From assembly GCF_002929705.1 (NCBI RefSeq), contig NZ_PJIN01000014.1, forward strand, positions 1 to 53,053: DNA of 53,053 bases. Direction: 5' to 3'. Made by a program: the position numbers and the translations under genes. Positions 16,932-26,466 of this stretch are shown piece after piece (within the stretch, counting starts at the first letter, position 1; each line of letters starts with the position of its first letter). The notes below the pieces were generated by a model, which did not search any database, was not told the DNA's origin, and saw nothing but the letters and a program-made list of their open reading frames with translations. This stretch comes from Arthrobacter sp. N199823. Lineage in GTDB: Bacteria > Actinomycetota > Actinomycetes > Actinomycetales > Micrococcaceae.

Positions 16932-18770
16932 ATGCCCGTGGAATTTTTGACTGATGAACAGGCGCAGGCCTATGGAAGGTTCGCCGAGGAACCGACGCGG
17001 CCTGAGCTGGAGCGCTTCTTCTTCCTCGACGACGAGGACCGGAACCTGATCGCGAAACGAAGAGGCGACCACAACCGCCTAGGCTTCGCCCTGCAGATGT
17101 GCACGGTCCGGTACATCGGGCTGTTCCTGGATAACCCCTCGGCCGTGCCGTGGCCGGTCGTTGAGCATCTGGCGGCACAGCTGGAGATTGAGGATCCTTC
17201 CTGCCTCAAGGAGTACACCGAGCGGCCCAAGACAGCGTATGAGTACGCGTGGGTGATCCGCGATACGTACGGCTACCACCAGTACGAGGACCCCGCCCAC
17301 GGGCGGATGTTCAGGGCGTTCCTGCACGGGCGGGCGTGGACGCACGCCGAGGGACCTGTCGCGTTGTTCAACCACGCGGCGGGTTGGCTGCGTCGGCACT
17401 GGGTGCTGCTACCCGGGGTGAACGTGCTGGCCCGGCAGGTTTCCGAGGTCCGTGCCATCGCCGAGAAGCGGCTGCACGCCACGGTTGCCAAGGCCGCCCT
17501 GCGGGCGGATCCGGCGCTGCCCGGGAACTTGGTTGCCACGCTGAAAACACCGGAGGACACCCGGTACTCGGAACTGGAGCGTATGCGTCGACCGCCAACG
17601 CGGAGCACCGGCACCGCGATGAAGGGTGCGTTGCAGCGGGTTGAGGACATCGCCGCCTTCGGGCTGAGACGGCTGAAGCTGAAACAGATACCGCCGAACC
17701 GGCTCTCGGTGCTGGCTCGGTACGGGCTGGGCACCAAGGCCCCGAAGTTGGAGCGGACCGCGGAACCCAAGCGCACGGCGATACTCACCGCCGTGATGCG
17801 CCATCTGGAGGCCAAGGCGATCGATGATGCCCTGGATCTGTTCGAGATCCTCATGGCGACCAGGCTGATCAGCACCGCGAGGCGCGCCACTGACAAGCAG
17901 CGCCTGTCCACCCTGCCGCAGCTGGAGAATGCGGCACGGATCGTGGCAAGGGCAGCGAAGGTGTTCCTCGAGAAGCTGGAGTCCATCGAGGAAGCCGGGG
18001 GTGAGGTGGATGTGACCGCGCTATGGCGGGCCTTGGAGGAGATCGCGCCCCGGTCGGTGATGTCGGGCGCGGCCGCCACGGTAGTGACCTTGGTGCTCCA
18101 AGACGGAGACTCGGCACAAACCGCACTGCGCGGGGCGCCGGCACTGCGCTACAACACCGTCAAGTCGTTCTTGTCTCTTTTGGGTGAGACCTCGGCGCTG
18201 GAAGCCGCAACCGGCGGGGTAAGCATCTTGGCAGGGGTGAAGAAGCTGCCAGCACTCTCGCGCAGGAAGGTCGGCGAGAAGCCGCTGCTGCCCCGGGAGA
18301 TCGACGACACGCTCGTGCCGCCGCACTGGCACAAGGCGGTGTATGCGAACGCCGAGCAACCGGAGGGGACGGTGGACCGCGACGCGTACGTAGTGTGTGT
18401 CCTGGAACAGCTCTTCCGCGCCCTGAAGCGTCGGGACATCTTCGCCTCGCCCTCGCACCGCTGGTCGGACCCACGCGCCCGCCTGCTGATGGGAACGGAG
18501 TGGGAGGCGGTGCGCGAGGACATCCTGGCCGGACTGAGCCTGGAGGAGGATGCCGAGGCGCACCTGCGGGAGTTAGTCGAGGTGCTGGATGCCACCTGGC
18601 GGCAGACGGCCGAGCGGCTCGAGGAAGCCGGTGATGACGCGAAGATCAGCATCGAGGTGCAGCCAAGCGGACGGGCGAAACTGAATGTGGAGAAGCTTCA
18701 CGCGCTCGGGGGGCACGGGTTTGGGACCGCCGAGGCTGAGCATGGCCAGCGAGATCGGGGCCTCGGGTGA
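16932..18770 (+). pseudogene. tnpA: Tn3-family transposase, C-terminally truncated
   Basis: The N-terminal 590 or so residues of a transposase of about 990: MPVEFLTDEQAQAYG opens the DUF4158 DNA-binding domain, and the text stays homologous to SIEVQPSGRAKLNVEKLHAL near 18705. The catalytic DDE part is gone. After the break the frame reads into ISL3 DNA (HGFGTAEAEHGQRDRGLG) and stops. The remaining frame is fully open with uniform codon use, so the truncation looks recent. The start was set at the ATG at 16932 after the inverted repeat. No resolvase is nearby. Confidence 0.85.
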
Positions 18771-19355
18771 TTTGAAGCCGAACGCGATCCGGGTGAGGAG
18801 GCGTAATTTCGTAGTCAACGATTCGATCCGCCCATTCGAAAGTCCAGGGCCTCGGCCGCCTCCTCGTACGGCAGTTTGACGACCAGCCGCTGTCCTTCCT
18901 TGAGGTAGTAGGCCCGGCCGAGCCCGGGGTCGATCTGCACGATCCAGGCGAGCTTGGTCTGCTGCTTTTCGGTCAGGTTCTCCGGGTTCTTCCACAGCGC
19001 GTAGCGGGAGTTCTTCACTCCGGCCGAGAGGGCGCTGGCCGCCCCGTGCGGTTTCGTTGGCGTCGATCCAAGCGCCCCGGCGGACCTCGTCGAGTGCTTC
19101 GGTGGCCCATTGGACAATTTGGAAGGAATCAGCGCAGAGGATGGCATCGGGGCAGCGCTCGGCAATAACGGCGGTGATCCAGGGGCCGCGTCCGCGTTGA
19201 CATGGGTGATCCTGGCCGAACGCTCGTCGCCGAGGCCGTCGAAGAAAGTGCGCAGGGTGGCCTTGTCGCGGCCCGGTGCCGCCCAGAGCAGCCGCCGGGA
19301 ATTGTGGTCGACGACCACGGTAAGAACTCCGGTTCCCGTCAGATTTGAGACACAA
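18700..19355 (-). pseudogene. ISL3-family transposase remnant
   Basis: Minus-strand fragments in several frames: VVVDHNSRRLLWAAPGRDKA, WITAVIAERCPDAILCADSF, NSRYALWKNPENLTEKQQTK, RLVVKLPYEEAAEALD and the C-terminus GRIESLTTKLRLLTRIAFGF ending LAMLSLGG. The N-terminal zinc-finger half is absent. About 45 residues between EALD and NGRIES are deleted, and at least two frame changes are needed. Its end abuts the broken tnpA at about 18700, suggesting insertion followed by decay. Confidence 0.8.
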
Positions 19356-19389
19356 ACGTCACCGCCGATTTTCCGCCGCTGAAGGAGCG

Positions 19390-21873
19390 CTAGCTGGTTT
19401 TGGGTTCGCGGTAGGCCAGGAGGCGGAGGGCGTTGGCGACGACGAGCAGGGTTGATCCTTCGTGGACCAGGACGGCCAGGCCGATGCCGATGGTCCCGGT
19501 GATGGTGGCCGGGATGAGGATCGCAACAACGCCGAGGCTGGCCCAGAGGTTCTGGCGGATGATCCGGCTGGACTGGCGGCTGAGGTTCACGGCGAAGGGG
19601 AGCCGTTGCAGGTCATCTCCCATGAGCGCGACGTCGGCGGTTTCCATGGCGACGTCGGAGCCGGCGGCGCCCATGGCGATCCCGACGGTGGCGTTGGCCA
19701 TGGCGGGTGCGTCGTTGACGCCGTCGCCGACCATGGCGACCTTGTGTTCCCTGGCGCGCAGGTCGATGACGGCCGTGACTTTGTCTTCGGGCAGCAGATC
19801 GCCGCGGGCCTCGTCGAGTCCGAGCTTGCCGGCGACTGCGTCGGCGACGGTCTGGTTGTCGCCGGAGAGCATGATCATGTGGCGGATGCCGGCCTGGCGC
19901 AGTTGCGTGACGACCGTCGCCGCGGAGTCCCGGGGCGTGTCCATCAGGCCGAGGACGCCCAGGTACCGGGATCCCCGTCGTACGACCATGGTGGTCCGGC
20001 CTGCTGCCTCCAACCGGGCGGTGGAGTCGGCGATGTCTTTGGTCAGCGGCGAGCCGTCGATTTCCGTGAACAGCCGTTGTTTGCCGATGTGGATCTCTTC
20101 GCCGTCGATCACGGCGCTGACGCCGCGACCGGTGATGCTGGTGACTGCCCCGGCGGTGAGCAGGGGTGTTCCGTCCAGCCGGGCGCGGGCCGCCCTCACG
20201 ATGGCGGAGGCGAGCGGGTGGTCGCTTTGCGACTCGACGGCGAGGGCGACGTTGAGCAGTTCGGATTCCTTGACGCCGTCAGCCGGTTCGACGTCGGTCA
20301 TTTCCGGTTTGCCCTCCGTGAGGGTGCCGGTTTTATCGAAGGCGATCGCGCGCAGGGTGCCGAGGTTTTCCAGCGGGCCGCCGCCTTTGATGAGCAGGCC
20401 GCCGCGGGCGGCGCGGGCCAGTCCGGACAGGACCGCGCTCGGGGTGGAGATTGCCAGGGCGCACGGGCTGGCGGCGACCAGGACGGCCAGGGCCCGGTAG
20501 AGCGTGGCGGAGAAGGGTTCGTCGATGACGAGGCCGGCGAAGAGCAGTACGACGACGAGGATCAGCACGGCGGGGACGAACACGCGCTGGAACCGGTCGG
20601 TGAATCGTTGGGTGGGGGAGGTCTGGGCCTGGGCTTCGCTGACCATCCGCACGACGCGCGCGAGCGTGGAATCCTTGGACAGCCGGGTCACTGCGATCTC
20701 CAGTACGCCGGGCCCGTTGACGGTGCCGGCGTAGATGCGGCTCTCCGCGGGGATGTCCACCTCGTTGCGGGAGGCCTGCGGCCCGATCGGGGCCTTGTCC
20801 ACGGGGATGCTCTCCCCGGTTACGGCTGACTGGTCCACGCTGCTCTCGCCAACTGTGACGTAACCGTCGGAGGGGATGCGGGTGTTGGGCTTGATGATGA
20901 CGGTGTCGCCGATCCGTAGCTCCCCGACCGGGATCTCCTGCTCTGTGCCGTCGCGTTTGACGATCGCACTTTCCGGGGCGAGTTCGGCCAGCGCCTGGAT
21001 GGCGCGCCGGGCCCGTCCCATGGCGTAGCCTTCCAGGGCGTGGCCGATGCTGAACAGTGCCAGCAGCAGGGCGCCCTCTGCGAGCTCCCCGAGCACCGCG
21101 GCGCCGGCGGCCGCGACCAGCATGAGGAAGTCGATTTCGAACCGTTTGGCCATCACGGTCTGGATGGCTTCCTTGAGGGTGTAGTAGCCGCCGAAGAAAT
21201 ACGCGGCGATGTACAGTGCCGTCGAGACCGCGTCCGGCACCGTAGGGCTCAGCCCGAGCAGGAAACCCGTGGCGAGGGTCAGGGCACACAGGATCGCGAA
21301 GATCAGCTCGCTGCGCTCACCGAAGATCCCGCCGTGCTTGTGATCATGGTCTTCGTGCGCTTCGGCCTTGGGTGCGGCGGCTTCGCCGGCACCTGCCGCG
21401 GGTGCTTTGGCGGGACCGGGCCGGCCTGCGCGCGGTGGTGTCCCGAAGCGCGTGAGAAGGTCCGTAATCGCCTTCTCCGAGGTCCGGTCCGCGAGGTATT
21501 CGACCGCGACGGACCCGGTGGCGGAGACGTGGGCCTCCGCCACACCGTCCAGGCTGCGCAGCCGCTGTTCGAGCAGCTGCGCCCGGGCGGGCCTGGAAAT
21601 GCCGTCCACGTCGATGCTGAGGTGGCCGAAGTCGCTGTCCACCCGTACGCCCAGGGACACGGCCAGTTCACGGATGCGCTGCAGGCTGATGACGTCCGGT
21701 TCGAAATGTACGCACAGCTGGGCCGCTTCGGTGCCGTCCGCGCGTTTGACGTGCGCGCTCATGATGCCCTCCCGGGCCTGAAGGCCGTCGGTCAGCGTCT
21801 GGACGCAGGCGTCCTGTTCATCCAGTGCCTCCGGCAGCACGGTCTTCAGGTCAAGTTGGGTGTCGGTTGCCAT
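19390..21873 (-). CDS. heavy-metal P1B-type ATPase (SPC/HEGS type)
   Basis: An 827-aa membrane pump. The N-terminal 145 residues look like two degenerate HMA-type domains lacking CxxC, then a His-rich stretch EAHEDHDHKHGG (171-182). The ATPase core has TGES (352-355), SPC in the ion channel (469-471), DKTGT with phospho-Asp513, SDHPLA and GDGVNDAPA. The last helices carry HEGST, which with SPC points to the P1B-4-like group (Co/Fe/Zn) rather than the copper CPC group. It is third in an operon after an SmtB-type repressor and a zinc-ribbon protein, with a 63-bp gap. The metal is not certain. Confidence 0.92.
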   Translation of the reverse strand: MATDTQLDLKTVLPEALDEQDACVQTLTDGLQAREGIMSAHVKRADGTEAAQLCVHFEPDVISLQRIRELAVSLGVRVDSDFGHLSIDVDGISRPARAQLLEQRLRSLDGVAEAHVSATGSVAVEYLADRTSEKAITDLLTRFGTPPRAGRPGPAKAPAAGAGEAAAPKAEAHEDHDHKHGGIFGERSELIFAILCALTLATGFLLGLSPTVPDAVSTALYIAAYFFGGYYTLKEAIQTVMAKRFEIDFLMLVAAAGAAVLGELAEGALLLALFSIGHALEGYAMGRARRAIQALAELAPESAIVKRDGTEQEIPVGELRIGDTVIIKPNTRIPSDGYVTVGESSVDQSAVTGESIPVDKAPIGPQASRNEVDIPAESRIYAGTVNGPGVLEIAVTRLSKDSTLARVVRMVSEAQAQTSPTQRFTDRFQRVFVPAVLILVVVLLFAGLVIDEPFSATLYRALAVLVAASPCALAISTPSAVLSGLARAARGGLLIKGGGPLENLGTLRAIAFDKTGTLTEGKPEMTDVEPADGVKESELLNVALAVESQSDHPLASAIVRAARARLDGTPLLTAGAVTSITGRGVSAVIDGEEIHIGKQRLFTEIDGSPLTKDIADSTARLEAAGRTTMVVRRGSRYLGVLGLMDTPRDSAATVVTQLRQAGIRHMIMLSGDNQTVADAVAGKLGLDEARGDLLPEDKVTAVIDLRAREHKVAMVGDGVNDAPAMANATVGIAMGAAGSDVAMETADVALMGDDLQRLPFAVNLSRQSSRIIRQNLWASLGVVAILIPATITGTIGIGLAVLVHEGSTLLVVANALRLLAYREPKTS

Positions 21874-21936
21874 ACGTGGTCATTCCTAGTGTCAGGGCCG
21901 GTCTGGGTAAGGGGTGCGGGTATAAGGCGTCGGGGG

Positions 21937-22242
21937 TTACCCGAACAGGTCGCCGAGGAATCCGCCGCGCTTGCGGCGGTCGTGCCGGTCCCCGTGCCCG
22001 GAGTCGCGGCCGTCGTGGTGGCTGTCCCTCTGGTCCGGGTACTGGGGTCGGGGGTATCCGGGCGCGGGATTCCGGGCGGCGTTGAAGGAGCTTTCGGCGT
22101 CCATCAAAGACTCGAGCTCGCCCCGGTCCAGGAAGATTCCGCGGCAGCCGGTGCACTGGTCGATGACGACGCCGTTGCGTTCGTAGGGACGCATCTCCGC
22201 TCCGCATTTGGGGCAGGTGAGTGCGGTGGGTGAAGGGTTCAT
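21937..22242 (-). CDS. zf-TFIIB-type zinc-ribbon protein
   Basis: A 101-aa protein. An N-terminal zinc ribbon has CPKCGAEM and CTGCRGIFLDRGELESL, the zf-TFIIB pattern. A Pro/Asp/His/Arg-rich tail (SHHDGRDSGHGDRHD) ends in FLGDLFG. AGGAG lies before the ATG, which overlaps the stop of the repressor by ATGA. Tight coupling between a metal sensor and a metal pump suggests a metal-buffering or chaperone role, but this is inference; the family has no defined function. Confidence 0.88.
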   Translation of the reverse strand: MNPSPTALTCPKCGAEMRPYERNGVVIDQCTGCRGIFLDRGELESLMDAESSFNAARNPAPGYPRPQYPDQRDSHHDGRDSGHGDRHDRRKRGGFLGDLFG

Positions 22243-22703
22243 GATGGCTCCTGATGGGTGGGGTCGGTGGGGGGGTCAGTGGTGGCAGGGGTTGCCGTGA
22301 TGGCCGGGGAGTGGCTGGCGTGGGTGATCGCCATGTCCAGCAGCATCCGGACGTGGCTGTCGCCGAGCCGGTAGAAAACGACGCGGCCCGCGCGGCGGGT
22401 TTCCACGACGCGGTGCGCGCGCATGAGCCGAAGGGCCTGGCTCACCGAGGATTCACTCTGGCCGCTCACCGAGGCAAGGTCGTGCACGCAGACCTCACCG
22501 GCTTCGAGCAGGGTGGCGAGGATCCGGACCCGGCCGGGGTCGCCCATCAGCCGGAACACAGCGGCGACCCGTTCGACATCCTCCACCGAGGGCAGCGCCC
22601 CCTGGAGGATGTCAACCCGTGCCCGGTCGCCGCCGTTGTCCCGGGACCCGGAAGGGCCGTCAGGGTCGGGGATGGACTGAAGTCGTCGGCTTTGTTGACT
22701 CAT
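22239..22703 (-). CDS. SmtB/ArsR-type metal-sensing repressor
   Basis: A 154-aa winged-helix repressor with the alpha-5 motif DxHx10HxxH intact (D115, H117, H128, H131) and VCVHD (C72, H74) at the alpha-3N position. That position is CVC in the otherwise similar protein at 9011-9436. The extra 35 N-terminal residues are low-complexity. It leads the operon with the zinc ribbon and P1B ATPase. An operator overlaps its start codon, so autoregulation is likely. No strong ribosome site is visible and a -10-like TAAGAT lies 6 bp before ATG, so the transcript may be leaderless. Confidence 0.9.
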   Translation of the reverse strand: MSQQSRRLQSIPDPDGPSGSRDNGGDRARVDILQGALPSVEDVERVAAVFRLMGDPGRVRILATLLEAGEVCVHDLASVSGQSESSVSQALRLMRAHRVVETRRAGRVVFYRLGDSHVRMLLDMAITHASHSPAITATPATTDPPTDPTHQEPS

Positions 22704-22724
22704 ATGAACATCTTATCATTTGAG
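22699..22724. promoter_or_regulatory. operator/promoter of the P1B-ATPase operon
   Basis: CTCATATGAA and ATCATTTGAG form an imperfect inverted repeat (8 of 10) covering the repressor start codon. Inside it TGAACA-nn-TTATCA resembles the perfect site at 15338. Read on the minus strand, TTGCTT and TAAGAT are 16 bp apart and the -10 ends 6 bp before ATG. Confidence 0.5.
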
Positions 22725-22756
22725 CAGATGTAAGCAATGGGCGGTTCGTCGTCGGG

Positions 22757-23420
22757 TTTTTCGGGGGCGCGGATGTGTCCTCCGGGCACGCCGGCGGTGG
22801 AACTGCATGGTTTGGGCTGGTGTCGCAACTTCTTTTTCGCATCCACACTGATCACGGTGTCCCCGGTGGCCATGTGCTGGCGGGCCTGATCGTTGAGATA
22901 CACGAACTGTCCCTCGGCTTAATCCGGAGGCTGGCCGCCCTCGGCGGTCTTGACGTTGGCCCGCAGACTGTAACCCTGCTCGCGCAACAGCCTTCGGACC
23001 ACGAAATCACTGACCAGATGGCCTTCCCCGCGGAGCTCAGCGGTCAGCTTCCGGATCAATTTGGAGTCCATCGCAGGGGCGACATCGGATCCCCGCGGGT
23101 AGCCGGATCGATCAGCGATTCAAACGCCGCGGTCAGAGCTCATCATGCGTTTCGGCCCGTTTACGGCCGCCGCCGGGCTTACGTGAACGCCCCGACGAGA
23201 GCTCCACTCCGCTCGCGGCTTCCGTGCGTCCGCACCGCACCGTATCCGCGGCAACGCCCGTGGCACGAGCAACTACACCCACTCCGCCCGAGCCCAACTC
23301 CGCCGCTTCCGCACCCAACCACATCCTCCGCTGGAACTCCGACAGATGAGGCCGCAGAACCTCAAACCACCGTGCCACCGACTCCGCCAAACCCGCCTTA
23401 CCACAACAGTAATGGCGCAA
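22757..23420 (-). pseudogene. ISAzo13-type transposase remnant
   Basis: The N-terminal half of a DDE transposase: ESVARWFEVLRPHLSEFQRR, WLGAEAAELGSGGVGVVARA and the GRSRKPGGGRKRAETHD linker read from 23420. They are followed in other frames by SLIDPATRGDPMSPLRWT, VVRRLLREQGYSL and VYLNDQARQHMATGDTVISV ending KKK near 22800. Several frame changes and stops intervene and the catalytic C-terminal half is missing. It lies directly upstream of the SmtB-type operon. Confidence 0.75.
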
Positions 23421-23551
23421 CCACCAAAACGAGGTTAATTACTCACAAGCACTACGTACAACTGGTCTGGGCGGAACCCCCGCAGAGGAGGCGGGCACCG
23501 CGGACCTGGCGCTCGACGCCCAACCAACCCAAGGATCACGCGGCAACCGGG

Positions 23552-23770
23552 TTACACCACACCAATGGGCTTGACCGGCTGGAATCGATGCCTTGGCAGG
23601 TGGCTACTTCCGGAGGCTTTTCTGGACTTTGTGACGGCGGATGACAACACCTGCGCTGTGAAGCACCAGCCCCACACCGCGATGACGGCCAGCGATGCGA
23701 ATGTCAGGGTCTCGTCCTTGGAAATTTGCCCAAGAATATTGAGGACGATGCCGACGGCGACCGCTCCCAT
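23552..23770 (-). CDS. small two-helix hypothetical protein, possibly partial
   Basis: A 72-aa frame with hydrophobic segments GAVAVGIVLNILGQI and LAVIAVWGWCFTAQVL and a basic tail. Upstream codons (LYLGLS, stop, RIRGSFGAM) also look coding, so this may be the end of a longer broken membrane protein. Family not recognised. The rest of 23421-24062 shows nothing clear. Confidence 0.35.
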   Translation of the reverse strand: MGAVAVGIVLNILGQISKDETLTFASLAVIAVWGWCFTAQVLSSAVTKSRKASGSSHLPRHRFQPVKPIGVV

Positions 23771-24062
23771 GGCGCCAAAAGACCCACGGATGCGTCAGGA
23801 GAGCCCCAGATACAGGGCATATACCCAGAGACTAACATGGGACGACGCAGTTGATTCCCTGCCGACGATTCTTGCAAATAGTTCTCGAATCGGCGATCGG
23901 AACCGCCATTCCCGACTGTGAATTATCCGCCAGTCTGAACTAACAGTCACAGCAGCAGGTCAGCGGCTGGTGTGTCCGGTGGAGGACCGGCATACGGGAC
24001 AGTTCGCGTACGTCGTAGATTTCTCAGAGTTAGCCGTCGATCCGAACCGTTAGGCTTTCTGG

Positions 24063-24600
24063 ATGGACCCTTTGAATCAGCCCGTCTTGGATGCCTTGGA
24101 ATTTCGTCTACGCCCATTCGAGGCCAAGGATGCTGAGCTGGTTCGAGAAGTATCGGTCGATCTGTTGATTCCTTTGATTACGACTGTTCCAAGAAACGGC
24201 ACGGACAAGGAAATACTCGATTTCATCGACCGGCAGCACCATCGGCTTGTGGATCGATCCGGATATTCATACGCCATCGCGGATGCAAGCTCTGATCAAG
24301 CACTGGGCCAAATCGGACTGTGGCTGAAAAATTCCGGTCAAGGCCGCGCCAGCATTGGATACTGGGTTGCCCCTCGTCATCGAAACCAAGGAATAGTCTC
24401 TACCGCCCTGGATGCCTTGTCAGGGTGGGGGCTAAGCCTGCCAGAGATACACCGGTTGGAGCTTTACGTCGAGCCTTGGAATCAAGGTTCTTGGCGAGCT
24501 GCGGAGCGCTGCGGCTATGCGCCAGGAGGGGTTGCTGCATAGTTGGCAGGAAGTCGGCGGGCAGCGTAAAGACATGTACATGTACTCCCGCCTCAAATGA
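24063..24600 (+). pseudogene. GNAT (RimJ/RimL-type) acetyltransferase with C-terminal frameshift
   Basis: A GNAT protein beginning MDPLNQPVLDALEFRLRPF with the acetyl-CoA region GYWVAPRHRNQGIVSTALDA and HRLELYVEPWNQGSWRAAER. The frame as given ends at 24542 with CGYAPGGVAA. Shifting one base at the GGAGGGG run near 24525 restores the family ending GLLHSWQEVGGQRKDMYMYS, closing with RLK at 24600. So a one-base insertion (or read error) removes the last 25 residues. The fold may survive. Substrate unknown. It stands alone between IS remnants. Confidence 0.75.
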
Positions 24601-24849
24601 GGTGAATGCGAACTGAGACATTCCGAATGTTACTGAACTCGGGTGGCGTTCCCGGTGCCCGCTCAGCGTTCCCGCTACGGGCACAAGACGGCTGTGCAGG
24701 CAAGTGCTGAAATTTGTGCAGACGGGTACTGAAAATGACATCAGCTGACCCGGGGTGACGGGGCGCCGAACGTCTCAAAAAGTCGCCCCACCGTAAAACG
24801 TCTTACCTGCCGCGGTGCCTTTTAGGAGTTTCTGAGCCAAAATGAAGGC

Positions 24850-25152
24850 GTGAGACATTTGGGATACACGCGGGTGAGCACCTCAAGCCAAGATGCGCAG
24901 CTGCAGCTCGACGCGCTGGTCAAAGACGGGGTGCAGAAACGGGACGTCTTCGCGGACCCAGCCACCAGGATCCGTGCACTGGAAGGCAACCACCGACTCC
25001 ACCACAAATGGGAAGTCTTCGATGCCCGCAAAAAACGTTCCGTTATCGCCAATACAGCGGTCGCCCGGGAACTCGCCAGCTGGTGCTGGTCCCTGGCCGC
25101 ACCCCTCCAACAGGGCGAGCAAGCACCAGGAGGCCGCATGAACGCGGCCTAA
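24850..25152 (+). pseudogene. chimera of serine-recombinase start and IS110 transposase end
   Basis: The 100-codon open frame (GTG start) joins two unrelated fragments. Residues 1 to about 40 (HLGYTRVSTSSQDAQLQLDA, with catalytic Ser in RVSTSSQD) are the start of a resolvase/invertase. From about residue 42 (NHRLHHKWEVFDARKKRSV, then ARELASWCWSLAAPLQQ) it is the C-terminal end of an IS110-family transposase. Neither is complete. The join near 24970 marks a deletion or recombination point. Confidence 0.75.
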
Positions 25153-25665
25153 CAAACGTGCCTTCCGGGCTGTAGCGGACGTGACGTGGCAGCACCTTGG
25201 GGCTAACTCGAGACACGACTATGGGCAAACGGCCTATACCGTTGACGCCCGACTTTAGACATCGATACGCCCCAGCCGAACAATTGTCCTGCGGTAACCA
25301 ACCCGCGTATATCAGTCTGACACTGCAGTCGAATACAAGACTCGCCAGCACGACCACCACGCCCGGACGGCACCCCACCAGCGGCCCCCACCAAAGAAGT
25401 AGGGAGCCGCTCACCACTGCCCCTTGACAAACGTTTCTACATATCAGCCGTCACCTCATCATCGTTCACGCTTGAAAAGGTTCCATAGCCTTCTTGCATC
25501 AAGCGCGCCGTTGAGTCCCTGACTTGCCACGACCGCCACCTTGATTGCATCGGCGGAGGCAATGACTCAACGAGAGCGCCTCCGACTGCTTCGGAGAATA
25601 GGGCTGCCGCTACGACCAGGAGGGCCATCGCGCCCACTGTCTAGGTTGGTGAGGACGGATAGTGA
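25153..25665. other. gap with no convincing gene
   Basis: The best candidate is a 66-aa minus-strand frame (25437-25637, GTG start), 28 bp after the DsbA-like gene: a hydrophobic start (MALLVVAAALFSEAVGGAL) and a polar tail. It could be a small downstream operon member, but no family or good ribosome site supports it. The rest is low-complexity or decayed DNA. Confidence 0.35.
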
Positions 25666-26364
25666 CTATTTTGTCGCGGCGGCAAGTTTTTGGCGGAAAT
25701 CTGCTTCGCTGGTGATTTCGAGTTTTTCTCCATCCAAGAAGAAAGTCGGGGTTCCTGTCACGCCGAGGGCCTTACCGTCAGCGATGTCCTGACGGATCCT
25801 GTCTTTTGTCTTCTCATCCGCAACGGCCGCATCGTAAGCCGCCATGTCCAACTTGAGCTCCTCTGCGAACGTCCTGAACAGGGGGGCCCTGGTTTCCTGT
25901 TGTTCGCCCCACTGCGCCTGCGTCTGGAACATCTTCGAGTACATCTGTTCATATTTGCCTTGTTGTGCAGCGGCCTCAACCGCCAAAGCGGCAGTGGCAG
26001 AATTCGTGTGACCGGGTAGTGGGAAGTAGCGGTTGACGAAGGTGATCTGGTCTCCGAATTCTTTCTTCAGGTCTTCAACAATCGGATACATCGCTCCACA
26101 GGCTTCGCATTCGAAATCGAGGAATTCCACGAGTTGGGCTTTCTCTGTGGTAGGTGTGGTGAGTCGGTGGCTGTCCTCTCGCACAAGTTGAACGTCAACT
26201 GTCGGTTGCGTGGTTGCCTCCAGAGCGGGCCGGTTTGCGGTAAAGACGGCGTACCAGATGATGCCAGCGGCGACAATGGCGCCTAGGAGTATCCAGACGA
26301 CCAGTCTGGCTTTCTTCGCCACGGCATTCTCCGGATTGGGTGTACTAGTTGGTTTCTGTGTCAT
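25666..26364 (-). CDS. membrane-anchored DsbA-like thiol oxidoreductase
   Basis: A 232-aa protein with one N-terminal helix (about 20-42) and an external thioredoxin-fold domain. The active site is CEAC (C86, C89) in FLDFECEACGAMYP, and the cis-Pro loop is GVTGTPTFF (P206). This is the actinobacterial DsbA type that introduces disulfides outside the membrane, normally re-oxidised by VKOR. The VKOR gene lies 102 bp upstream on the same strand, supporting a partnership. Confidence 0.92.
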   Translation of the reverse strand: MTQKPTSTPNPENAVAKKARLVVWILLGAIVAAGIIWYAVFTANRPALEATTQPTVDVQLVREDSHRLTTPTTEKAQLVEFLDFECEACGAMYPIVEDLKKEFGDQITFVNRYFPLPGHTNSATAALAVEAAAQQGKYEQMYSKMFQTQAQWGEQQETRAPLFRTFAEELKLDMAAYDAAVADEKTKDRIRQDIADGKALGVTGTPTFFLDGEKLEITSEADFRQKLAAATK

Positions 26365-26466
26365 CGTGTTGGCTACTTTCTTGGTTTTTGTGTTCTAGGG
26401 ATTCAATGTGGAACGTGGAGTGTTCGACCTTCACGGGGACGGAATATGTACTATTTGGCTAGATCT

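Noticed and set aside
19462-22233. Very long plus-strand open frames (455 and 397 codons) opposite the P1B ATPase and repressor
   Set aside because: They are GC-rich shadows antisense to strongly recognisable genes, with Gly/Asp/Arg-skewed composition and no domains.
22775-23644. 289-codon plus-strand open frame
   Set aside because: It is antisense to a recognisable ISAzo13 transposase remnant and has Pro/Thr/His-rich shadow composition.
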